Positions 1-6,330 of a stretch of 8,672 bases of DNA are shown here, one piece after another (the first letter of the stretch is position 1; each line of letters opens with the position of its first letter). A model generated the notes under the pieces. It ran no database searches. It was given only the letters and a program-made list of their open reading frames with translations, and was not told the DNA's origin. The DNA lies in assembly GCA_025353305.1 (NCBI GenBank), contig JANXQX010000056.1, forward strand, positions 1-8,672, given 5' to 3'. This stretch comes from Holophagaceae bacterium (GTDB lineage: Bacteria > Acidobacteriota > Holophagae > Holophagales > Holophagaceae). Position numbers and translations under genes: made by a program.

Positions 1-554
1 GACTCAGCACGGCGGACGCGCACACCCGCTTTGACGGACTGTTTCATCTGCCGGCGGGTATCGGATGAAAGGGATCGACTCCAGATCGCATCCTTTCCCC
101 AGGTCAGATCCACGTAAACGATCTCCCGGTTTACTTCCACGCATTCGAGATCCAATAGACCCATATCAAAGGACCAAGGATTCAGATGAGCAAATTCAGC
201 TACAATCCGGTGTTCCTGGCAATAACCGATAAAGAGCTGCTTAAACTGGGCCTCCATAAGTTCCTTAGCTTGCCAATGGCCAAACATCATGGGACCTGTG
301 TACTCCGGGGTGGTGGTATCCCAGAAGGCTTGGTCGGAATCCAATAAAAAATTTGTTGAGGGGATCTGCCGCAGGAAGAATGGGTAGACAATCCGGGCGT
401 CCCCCGACTCAACCACGAAGAGACGGGCGGCATAACCTGTTTGTCTTTCCATGATCCGACAGTATTCCAAACTGCCCATCACACACTCATCCGCTGAAAG
501 GGCAGCACGCCAATGATCTGAATCCTCAGTAGTAAGAATATGTTGGCGGATCAC
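1..554 (-). CDS. FemAB/GNAT-like N-acyltransferase, C-terminus beyond window
   Basis: The reading frame is open from a GTG at 554 to the left edge, giving 184 residues without a stop. It resembles the N-terminal part of FemAB-like GNAT acyltransferases (Acetyltransf_6 type), which transfer acyl or aminoacyl groups to amino groups of cell-wall or surface-glycan precursors. Visible signs are 'TPEYTGP' around residues 82-88, at the position of the usual YGYxGP loop, and the basic 'RRQMKQSVKAGVRVRRAE' stretch at the end, which matches the family's helix-loop before the second GNAT domain. The GTG lies inside the ATGTGA that ends the upstream PRODH-like gene (4-nt GTGA overlap), so translational coupling is likely and decides the start; a G-rich run about 6 nt upstream could serve as a weak ribosome-binding site. 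No signal peptide is seen. It is the second FemAB-like protein of this arm and is clearly diverged from the one at 1623-2669. The family call is fairly safe; the substrate is unknown. Confidence 0.8.
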   Translation of the reverse strand, partial: MIRQHILTTEDSDHWRAALSADECVMGSLEYCRIMERQTGYAARLFVVESGDARIVYPFFLRQIPSTNFLLDSDQAFWDTTTPEYTGPMMFGHWQAKELMEAQFKQLFIGYCQEHRIVAEFAHLNPWSFDMGLLDLECVEVNREIVYVDLTWGKDAIWSRSLSSDTRRQMKQSVKAGVRVRRAE

Positions 555-1477
555 ATGGACCCCCGCCGAGAGGATAGGCCGAATGGTTTTCGGATAATCA
601 TACCTGGAGCGCGACGAACGCATCCAAGGAAATATTCATACCATCGGGGGCCGTAGGGCACATAACTTCGTACTTTGTATCCTTCATTGACTAACGCTGA
701 CTGCAGATCCTCACAGACTCCGTAGAGCATCTGGAATTCGAAATCCTCTTTGTGGAGTCCCAGTTCCATGGCAATGCGGCGAGCCTCGTCGACGGCATGT
801 TTATCGTGAGTGGCAATCGCAGGATGGCGCCCCCGGCGGAGCAGTTGTTCCATGTCCCACAGAAAAGCCGCATCAATATCCACTTTCTTGCGATACACCA
901 GCTTGCTGGACTCCCAGTATCCGCCTTTGACGAGGCGAATGAGGGCATCGCTCCCAAGTAGTCGCTCCAAATCATTGCGGGTGCGGTGGAGATAGGACTG
1001 CAGCACGATGCCGACGGCATCACCGTAGATAAGCTGCATCTCCTCGAACAACTGGATGGTGCGCTCGGTATAGACGGATTCCTCCATGTCAATCCGGACG
1101 AACCCCCCCGCGTTATGAGCAGAATCAAGCACCCGAACTAGCTGGCTCCGGCAGATTGCCTCGTCAATATCAATACCCAAGTGGGTGAGCTTTACCGAAA
1201 CATTCGCGTCCAGGTCCTCTTGGTGGATACGGTGCAAGCACTCAATGGCTGCATCTGCCGCCCCTACCGCCTCGTTTACAGTGTGGATATGTGTGCCGAC
1301 GTAATTCATTGTCGCCTTGATCCCACGTGCGTTAAGGGTTCGCAGCGTGGCTAGGCCGATATCCAGATTCTCGCCAGCGACGAAACGCCAAGCCATGTCG
1401 CGCACAACCGGCGTGCTCATGGCCATCTTGCGCACCCAGGATTGCCTGGCTATCGAAGATAGGAGTTGGCGCATCAT
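551..1477 (-). CDS. Proline dehydrogenase-family flavoprotein with altered substrate-site arginines
   Basis: This 308-residue protein has the length of monofunctional PRODH, the FAD-dependent TIM barrel that oxidises L-proline to pyrroline-5-carboxylate. Motifs in order: FVAGE (32-36), VSVKLTHLGIDID (93-105, Lys96), VRIDMEES (127-134, Asp130), VLQSYLHRT (158-166), RLVKGGY (181-187), ATHD (222-225), FEFQMLYGV (246-254) and YVPYG (272-276). Departures from the usual family pattern: the N-terminal D-x-LGE motif is N58-Y-V-G-T62, the Arg after LYGV is Cys255, and the Arg-Arg pair after WYxY, which binds the proline carboxylate in characterised enzymes, aligns with Gly285-Cys286; an Arg-Arg occurs three residues later. 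I chose the ATG-ATG at 1477/1474 because homology begins there and a G-run lies 8 nt upstream; the frame stays open to 1561 but those extra 28 residues look non-homologous. It lies between two FemAB-like genes and overlaps the downstream one. The fold is confident; catabolic proline oxidation is doubtful. Confidence 0.88.
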   Translation of the reverse strand: MMRQLLSSIARQSWVRKMAMSTPVVRDMAWRFVAGENLDIGLATLRTLNARGIKATMNYVGTHIHTVNEAVGAADAAIECLHRIHQEDLDANVSVKLTHLGIDIDEAICRSQLVRVLDSAHNAGGFVRIDMEESVYTERTIQLFEEMQLIYGDAVGIVLQSYLHRTRNDLERLLGSDALIRLVKGGYWESSKLVYRKKVDIDAAFLWDMEQLLRRGRHPAIATHDKHAVDEARRIAMELGLHKEDFEFQMLYGVCEDLQSALVNEGYKVRSYVPYGPRWYEYFLGCVRRAPGMIIRKPFGLSSRRGSM

Positions 1478-1622
1478 CGCAATAACCCCCCCAAGCAACC
1501 CATCGGTTCTAGCAAGCCCACCCCTACCTCTAAACCTTGTTCGGGATTCTTTTGGCCACACTGATGGGAACGCGCCCAGCGGAGAGATGATCTAACAAGA
1601 GAGTCGTCCATGGGGAGAAGCG
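1478..1622 (-). other. Intergenic leader between FemAB-like and PRODH-like genes
   Basis: This 145-nt spacer separates two same-strand genes. I see no clear -35/-10 pair or terminator hairpin in it, so read-through from the upstream gene is the simplest reading. A run of seven G on the coding strand (C7 on the plus strand at 1486-1492) sits where the ribosome-binding site of the PRODH-like gene should be, 8 nt before the ATG. Confidence 0.4.
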
Positions 1623-2669
1623 TCATGAGGGCTTACGATAAATGGGGAAAAAGTCATCATTATCCCCGCGACTAATGGATAAAGCCTGATATTCCTCAGG
1701 GAGAATGATTTTGCGAAATGTGGAAAAGGTCGCCAACGACTTGGAAAATCGGGATTTGAACTGGAATAGGTTTTCTGTCTGAGCTCCCAGCCCACCACCT
1801 AGATGCAGTGTGTGGTGTCCTCGTTCTAGACCCCACAACCGGAGGGCATTGATAATAAGTTTGCTGGGGGAGAGATCCGAATAGGCCATGAAGGTGCCCG
1901 TCAGGAAATACTGGATCAGTCCATTTACTTCCGAAAAGAACACTCCGCCAGTCACTTCTCCGCTGGGTGCATAGCTGGTGCCTAGGTGGAAATGTGGGGC
2001 GGTATCATCTTTCAGGCTTTGGAAAAATGCCTTGGGGAAGAAATAGAATGGGGAAGCATTGAGCCGACCCATGGTTTCGTGATAGGCCTCAATAACCTGT
2101 TCAACGGTCTCCCACTGGTCGATACGGACCTCGCAGCCCTCTCGAAGCATCTGGGTAATAAAACTTCGGAGTCTGGAGTTAATCGCCTTCCAACTTTCAT
2201 CTGCGTCTCGCAAGTCGAGAAACACGGTTGGCCCATGTATCTTCAGTTCACCCCGCAGGGTAGGATGCTCGGCTGAAATCCCCAGGAATGGGTTTAGGCG
2301 CAGGAAGAGAGAGACAATTTTTTGTTCCCGAAGAAATAGTTCAAGAATATCGTCCATCACTGGAACGAGATCCTCCCAATTCTCACCCCAACATATCGGG
2401 CCAGGGTAGCCATAGGGAGAACTAGCATCAAAAAAACCTGAGAATACTTCACCGAATTGGTTTAAAGAGCGTTTTATCACCGGGATAAGCATCCCGTATG
2501 ACCCCGCATCAAGCATCACGAGTAGGGGCTCACCACCTTCATGAACCCCGCAGGCGCTCAGATATCCGGGAAGATGAAAAAAATCGTGAGGGGTTTTCTG
2601 TAGAACCTCTGTCCAACGCGGGTCAGAGGGGCCGAGAAATTCAACGGAGACAGCAGATGAGTTATCCAT
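1623..2669 (-). CDS. FemAB/GNAT-like N-acyltransferase (full length)
   Basis: This 348-residue protein has the size and layout of FemAB-like proteins with two tandem GNAT-fold domains. Its family transfers acyl or aminoacyl groups onto amino groups of glycan precursors, often in exopolysaccharide loci. The first domain holds 'FFHLPGYLSACG' (30-41) and the typical 'SSPYGYPGP' loop (83-91). The link 'INSRLRSFITQMLREGCEVR' (163-182) is the usual basic helix before domain two, where 'GEVTGGVFF' (237-245) and 'LHLGGGLG...LFQFKSRFSKS' (288-311) match the conserved GNAT core and C-terminal signature. No signal peptide or membrane segment is seen, so it is probably cytoplasmic. The ATG at 2669 is preceded by AAGAG about 7 nt upstream. 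It is the first gene of the leftward arm and faces the divergent glycosyltransferase gene across a 444-nt gap. The acyl donor and acceptor cannot be told from sequence. Confidence 0.87.
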   Translation of the reverse strand: MDNSSAVSVEFLGPSDPRWTEVLQKTPHDFFHLPGYLSACGVHEGGEPLLVMLDAGSYGMLIPVIKRSLNQFGEVFSGFFDASSPYGYPGPICWGENWEDLVPVMDDILELFLREQKIVSLFLRLNPFLGISAEHPTLRGELKIHGPTVFLDLRDADESWKAINSRLRSFITQMLREGCEVRIDQWETVEQVIEAYHETMGRLNASPFYFFPKAFFQSLKDDTAPHFHLGTSYAPSGEVTGGVFFSEVNGLIQYFLTGTFMAYSDLSPSKLIINALRLWGLERGHHTLHLGGGLGAQTENLFQFKSRFSKSLATFSTFRKIILPEEYQALSISRGDNDDFFPIYRKPS

Positions 2670-3113
2670 TCAAGCTCTTTGGTGTTGCACAGACATGACC
2701 CCGGATGCATTTAATGGAATGATAGGGGAAATACAAATCAAGATTGACAGAAATTCTCAATTTAACCAAGGAGGGAACAAATACTGCCTAGTCTATCGGA
2801 TGTCCAATGCGGGGAATTTGTTACTTTTCTCGTTGGGGTGGGTTAAAGCCCTCATCAGCAAGTGGCAGCTTCAGCATATTGGAGTTTTGCATATTTGGTA
2901 GATGGGCGCGCATTTGGAGGCGACGCTGGGAATCTACCTATTGGAACAAGAGGAACTTCCGGGCAGAGAGAGAAACTTACGAGTATGGTTGCATCGCCTT
3001 TGGCTTCTCCCGCCATTGTCAAGGTAGTATGGAGGCTTGCAGAATCCATTGAATATTTTAAAAAGGGGTATTGACCATCACAGTACAGCATCCAGGTTAG
3101 GAGAATAGCCTCA
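2670..3113. promoter_or_regulatory. Divergent intergenic region, presumed promoters of both arms
   Basis: This 444-nt stretch separates the two divergently transcribed arms and must carry their start signals. It looks richer in A/T than the flanking genes, most clearly at 3050-3070. Isolated promoter-like hexamers occur (TTGACA at 2744-2749 and TTGACC at 3071-3076 on the plus strand) but neither has a good -10 partner at 16-18 nt, and I found no GG-N10-GC sigma-54 pattern. A near-repeat, GCATATTGG at 2874-2882 and GCATATTTGG at 2889-2898, recurs with a 15-nt offset. Short open frames here (for example 2695-2901 and 2862-3074) lack recognisable products and are not called as genes. AGGAG at 3099-3103 is the ribosome-binding site of the rightward gene. 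Confidence 0.5.
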
Positions 3114-4226
3114 ATGAAAATATTACTTATTATTTCATCGCTTTCTTCTGGTGGAGCGGAGCGGGTCATGTCAATCATGGCCAATTATTGGACAAAAAAT
3201 GGAATAATCATTGAACTCCTCACTCTCGATTCGACGGATTCAGATTTCTATGAGCTTGATCCTAGTGTTTTAAGGCTCGGACTGGCGGTATCGAAGGAGT
3301 CTTCTAATCCATGGCAGGCCATAAATAATAATATAAATCGCCTAAAAAAACTAAGAGCTGCGATCAAATCCTCAACACCCGATGTGGTCATAAGCTTCAT
3401 GGACAAGATGAATGTGCTCACACTCTTGGCGACTCGTGGGCTTGGTCTGAAAATCATCATCATGGAGCATACGAATCCGGAAAGCCACCACATCAGCTTT
3501 GCTTGGAGAGCGCTCAGACGTCTATCATATCGTTATGCAGATCTGCTTGGAGTCTTGACTGAACGGGCGCGCCCCTGGGCCCAAACCCTGATAAGAAAAG
3601 GTGCCGTATTTGTAATGCCAAATCCTATCAGAGATTATCGAGGCGATGCCCAGATGGAAAAGAGTCTTCGTGATTTCGTCGGAGCCCCGGCCCAGGCGCG
3701 AGTGATCGTTTCCATGGGAAGACTAAGTTTTGAGAAGGGCTTTGATATGCTCATCAAAGCATTTGCCAAAGCCCATGAATCAATGCCTGAATTGTGGCTG
3801 GTAATATTTGGTGAGGGAAGAGATCGGGATACGCTGCAAAGGCTTGTGGGGGAGCTGGCACTTAGTGGGCGTGTGTGCTTTCCTGGTCGCGTATCTTTTC
3901 CAATCCCTTTGCTGAAACAGTCGGATCTGTTCGTTATGTCATCGCGTTACGAGGGTTTTCCTATGGCTCTCTGCGAGGCCATGGCCTGTGGTCTACCTGT
4001 GATCAGTTTTGACTGTCCTACCGGACCAGGGGAAATCATTCGTAATGGAGTCGACGGGATCCTCGTGCCGCCTGAGGACATTAATGCATTATCTGAAGCA
4101 ATTGTGCGATTGATCGGCGACGAGGTTGAACGCAAGGCAATGGCCAGCCGAGCGCCCGAGATACTTGAAAGATTTTCAGAAGAACGGGTAATGGCGGAGT
4201 GGGACAAACTACTGACAATACATTAA
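3114..4226 (+). CDS. GT4-family glycosyltransferase (first of three)
   Basis: This 370-residue protein is a GT-B fold retaining glycosyltransferase of family GT4, which moves a sugar from a nucleotide donor to a lipid-linked acceptor at the inner face of the cytoplasmic membrane. The N-terminal domain opens with 'SSGGAERV' (11-18), the usual acceptor-side glycine-rich loop; 'IMEHTNP' follows at 116-122. The donor-side domain has 'SMGRLSFEKGFD' (200-211, Arg203 and Lys208 as phosphate contacts) and the E-x7-E element 'EGFPMALCE' (280-288), followed by 'DCPTGPGEIIRNGVDGILVP'. The last segment resembles GalNAc/Gal transferases of the PglH/AmsD sort, but the sugar is not certain. The ATG at 3114 has AGGAG 10 nt upstream. 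The first few hundred bases use more A/T-rich codons (ATA, TTA, AAA, AAT) than the genes downstream, hinting at a different origin. It heads the rightward arm. Confidence 0.93.
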   Translation: MKILLIISSLSSGGAERVMSIMANYWTKNGIIIELLTLDSTDSDFYELDPSVLRLGLAVSKESSNPWQAINNNINRLKKLRAAIKSSTPDVVISFMDKMNVLTLLATRGLGLKIIIMEHTNPESHHISFAWRALRRLSYRYADLLGVLTERARPWAQTLIRKGAVFVMPNPIRDYRGDAQMEKSLRDFVGAPAQARVIVSMGRLSFEKGFDMLIKAFAKAHESMPELWLVIFGEGRDRDTLQRLVGELALSGRVCFPGRVSFPIPLLKQSDLFVMSSRYEGFPMALCEAMACGLPVISFDCPTGPGEIIRNGVDGILVPPEDINALSEAIVRLIGDEVERKAMASRAPEILERFSEERVMAEWDKLLTIH

Positions 4227-4242
4227 GGAGGGAGAGGCTTTC

Positions 4243-4296
4243 ATGGGGCGCATCGGGCAAATTTATCGCTGGCAGTTGCGAGCGGCATCTAACTGA
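4243..4296 (+). CDS. Putative 17-residue small ORF with strong ribosome-binding site
   Basis: Directly after the TAA of the glycosyltransferase gene lies GGAGGGAGAGG (4227-4237), the strongest Shine-Dalgarno-like run in the window, followed 5 nt later by an ATG. The frame it opens encodes MGRIGQIYRWQLRAASN and ends with TGA at 4294-4296, 23 nt before the deacetylase ATG. The peptide is basic and matches nothing I recognise. It may be a coupling or leader peptide for the deacetylase, the stump of a gene lost by deletion, or a chance frame behind a fortuitous purine run. No independent evidence for translation exists in the sequence. Confidence 0.3.
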   Translation: MGRIGQIYRWQLRAASN

Positions 4297-4304
4297 GTAT
4301 TCAC

Positions 4305-4311
4305 AAGGTGG
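4305..4311 (+). promoter_or_regulatory. Ribosome-binding site deciding the deacetylase start
   Basis: AAGGTGG lies 8 nt before the ATG at 4320. It overlaps two in-frame GTG codons (4308 and 4311) that could give a slightly longer protein but have no good site of their own, so the ATG is preferred. Confidence 0.6.
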
Positions 4312-4319
4312 TGCCTAAG

Positions 4320-5066
4320 ATGGTTCAGAGCCGTTACTTGCTTCGATTTGACGATATCTGCCCAACCATGAACTGGGTCGTTTGGAATGCCGTTGAAGCC
4401 CAGCTGATCCGGTTGAATATTCGCCCGATTCTTGCGGTGGTGCCTGACAATCGTGACCCCGCATTGATGGTCGATCTGCCCCGGACGGATTTCTGGGATA
4501 GGGTGCGGCAATGGCAGGCCCTCGGTTGGGCCATCGCCCTGCATGGGTATCAGCATGTCTATGTGAACAAGGACCCAGGGTTGATGCGGTTGACCCCGCA
4601 GAGCGAATTCGCCGGCCTTTCTTATCAGGAGCAGGAGGACAAATTAAAGAAGGGCTTGGCGATCTTCGCTGAGCATGGTGTTCGGGTGGATGCCTGGGTT
4701 GCGCCGTCCCACTCATTTGATTGGGTGACCGTTGCAATATTGAAAGCGCTCGGTATTCGCATCATCAGCGATGGCTTGGCCTTTTCCCCCTATCGAGACT
4801 CGTCCGGACTGACCTGGGTGCCGCAACAATTTGCGAGCATGCGCCCAATGCCTTTTGGCGTTTGGACTTTCTGCTACCATCCCAATAATCTCTCGCCTCG
4901 CGCACTCACTCAATTCCAGCGACGCATGGAACAGCTGGCTCCTCGAATGATTTCCTTACCGGAGGCCGCGTTGATGGGGAATCGACAGCGTTCAATGGCG
5001 GACAGACTCGTTGCGGGGTTCCGTTATTTTGTATCCTCCATCCGGCGAAGGAAAAGCATCCAATGA
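4320..5066 (+). CDS. Polysaccharide deacetylase-like protein (DUF2334 type)
   Basis: This 248-residue protein belongs to the NodB-like carbohydrate esterase 4 superfamily and most resembles the DUF2334 group. Such enzymes use a metal to remove N- or O-acetyl groups from sugars. The catalytic elements look intact: 'RFDDICP' (9-15, Asp11-Asp12 as base and metal ligand), 'LHGYQH' (74-79, the H-x3-H metal pair His75/His79) and 'WVAPSHSFDW' (126-135), equivalent to the third motif. There is no signal peptide or transmembrane helix, so it probably works in the cytoplasm on a nucleotide- or lipid-linked sugar rather than on exported polymer. The start is the ATG with AAGGTGG 8 nt upstream; a GTG at 4308 would add four residues. 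It lies between glycosyltransferase genes in the same direction. It does not look like the longer XrtA-associated deacetylase. The family is confident; the substrate is unknown. Confidence 0.88.
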   Translation: MVQSRYLLRFDDICPTMNWVVWNAVEAQLIRLNIRPILAVVPDNRDPALMVDLPRTDFWDRVRQWQALGWAIALHGYQHVYVNKDPGLMRLTPQSEFAGLSYQEQEDKLKKGLAIFAEHGVRVDAWVAPSHSFDWVTVAILKALGIRIISDGLAFSPYRDSSGLTWVPQQFASMRPMPFGVWTFCYHPNNLSPRALTQFQRRMEQLAPRMISLPEAALMGNRQRSMADRLVAGFRYFVSSIRRRKSIQ

Positions 5067-5142
5067 TATGGAACCAGCATTCACGGTTTCTTGAGCCGCC
5101 AAATCCATTGTCGTTAGCACCCTTCTAAGTGGAGTTCCCAAC

Positions 5143-6330
5143 ATGGCAATCAGGACCTGTGTTTTTTTCCTGATTCCTTCCCTGGTCGCTCACGGAGCGG
5201 AACGTCAGCTTTGCGAGCTGGTCCGCCATATGGATCACACTCGATTCGAGATCCATGTGACTGTGTTCTACGATCCCGGGTCCTACAGTGGCGGCGAACT
5301 TGGATCAGAACTCGCCGCACTCCCGAATGTGACCCTGCACTGCTTGCACAAGCGCCGCGGACCGGCGGGCTATCTGGTTGCGCTGCCTCGCTTGCTGGCT
5401 CTGGTGCTCAGAACCAAACCGCACATCCTCCATGGCTATATGGACGGGAATCTGCCGGTCTTGTTGGTGGGACGTTTGTTGCGTAAACGCATTGTCTGGG
5501 GAATCCGCTGCACGAGTCGCGATCTTTCCAAGCTGGACCGCCTAGCCCTTCGATTGCTCGCCCTGACAGCGAGGTTGTCCCGCTACGTGGATCTCATCAT
5601 CTTCAATTCGGAAGCTGGTCGGCTCAGTCATGAGGCGAAGGGTATTCGAGCGCAACGCGCACAGGTCATCCCCAATGGGTTTGATATTTGCCGATTCGCA
5701 CCGAATCCCACCGAGGGCCTCGCCCAGAGGCAGGTCTGGGGCCTTCCTGAGGACGTGCCACTGATCGGCATTGTAGGACGGCTTGACCCGGTGAAGGATC
5801 ATCCGACTTTCCTGCGTGCCGCGGTGCTGATCAAACGGGAATGGCCCGAAGCGCGGTTTGTCTGCGTGGGTGGGGGTCCAGCGGAATATGTGGAATCGCT
5901 CCAAGCTCAAGCGACAGCATTGGGAATCGCCGATCGCATTCTATGGCCAGGCGTATGCAACCAGATGTCTGCGGCCTATAACGCCCTATCGCTGCTGGTT
6001 CTATCCTCTACGGATGAAGGATTCCCCAATGCAATAGGCGAAGCAATGGCCTGCGGGATCCCATGTGTCACTACGCGAGTAGGGGATGCAGCCGTGCTGG
6101 TTGGGGATACCGGAGTCGTCACTGCTAGTGGCGACGATGCTGCCATCGCAACTGCAGTATCTGGTTTCCTTCGTGAAACCCCTGAGACTCATGCCATTCG
6201 TTCACGGGCTGCACGATCACGGATATGCGCAGAGTTCAGTGTTCAGGCACTGGCACGGAACACAGAACACACACTGCTCACCTTGCTCCCCCACGCTGCG
6301 GACCAACGGCTCTCGGTCGAGGGGGCCTGA
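5143..6330 (+). CDS. GT4-family glycosyltransferase (second of three)
   Basis: This 395-residue GT-B glycosyltransferase has the N-terminal 'AHGAERQL' loop (16-23), 'VIPNGFD' (175-181) before the donor domain, 'VGRLDPVKDHPTF' (211-223, Arg213 and Lys218), 'CVGGGP' (241-246) and the E-x7-E element 'EGFPNAIGE' (292-300) followed by 'AMACGIPCV'. These are the full set of GT4 donor-binding features, so it should be active, adding a sugar to a growing lipid-linked repeat unit at the cytoplasmic membrane. The ATG at 5143 has GTGGAG 8 nt upstream. It begins 76 nt after the deacetylase and its TGA shares one base with the ATG of the next glycosyltransferase, which strongly suggests coupled translation. 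It is similar in layout to that neighbour but clearly diverged, so a distinct donor or acceptor is likely. The sugar cannot be named. Confidence 0.93.
   Translation: MAIRTCVFFLIPSLVAHGAERQLCELVRHMDHTRFEIHVTVFYDPGSYSGGELGSELAALPNVTLHCLHKRRGPAGYLVALPRLLALVLRTKPHILHGYMDGNLPVLLVGRLLRKRIVWGIRCTSRDLSKLDRLALRLLALTARLSRYVDLIIFNSEAGRLSHEAKGIRAQRAQVIPNGFDICRFAPNPTEGLAQRQVWGLPEDVPLIGIVGRLDPVKDHPTFLRAAVLIKREWPEARFVCVGGGPAEYVESLQAQATALGIADRILWPGVCNQMSAAYNALSLLVLSSTDEGFPNAIGEAMACGIPCVTTRVGDAAVLVGDTGVVTASGDDAAIATAVSGFLRETPETHAIRSRAARSRICAEFSVQALARNTEHTLLTLLPHAADQRLSVEGA

Noticed and set aside
691..1128. Open frame overlapping the PRODH-like gene in another frame of the same strand
   Set aside because: Serine/cysteine-rich translation with no domain, fully inside a clear coding sequence.
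1478..1561. N-terminal extension of the PRODH-like frame to an ATG at 1561
   Set aside because: The extra 28 residues (MWPKESRTRFRGRG...) do not look like the family, and homology plus a G-rich site point to the ATG pair at 1477/1474.
2744..2749. Perfect TTGACA -35 hexamer
   Set aside because: No acceptable -10 element lies 16-18 nt downstream, and it is about 365 nt from the gene it would serve.
2695..2901. 68-residue plus-strand frame in the divergent gap
   Set aside because: No recognisable product and no proper ribosome-binding site before its ATG; the gap is better read as regulatory.
2862..3074. 70-residue plus-strand frame with a 'GRAFGGDAGN' stretch that briefly recalls the GDAGS motif of WecA/MraY-type transferases
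   Set aside because: The match is a few residues only, there are no membrane helices around it, and no ribosome-binding site; chance is likelier than a gene remnant.
2855..3184. 109-residue minus-strand frame crossing into the first glycosyltransferase
   Set aside because: Its beginning is antisense to a confident gene and the rest matches nothing known.
6225..6329. Upstream extension of the third glycosyltransferase to 6225
   Set aside because: These 35 residues are out-of-frame translation of the preceding gene; the TGATG start fits the family exactly.
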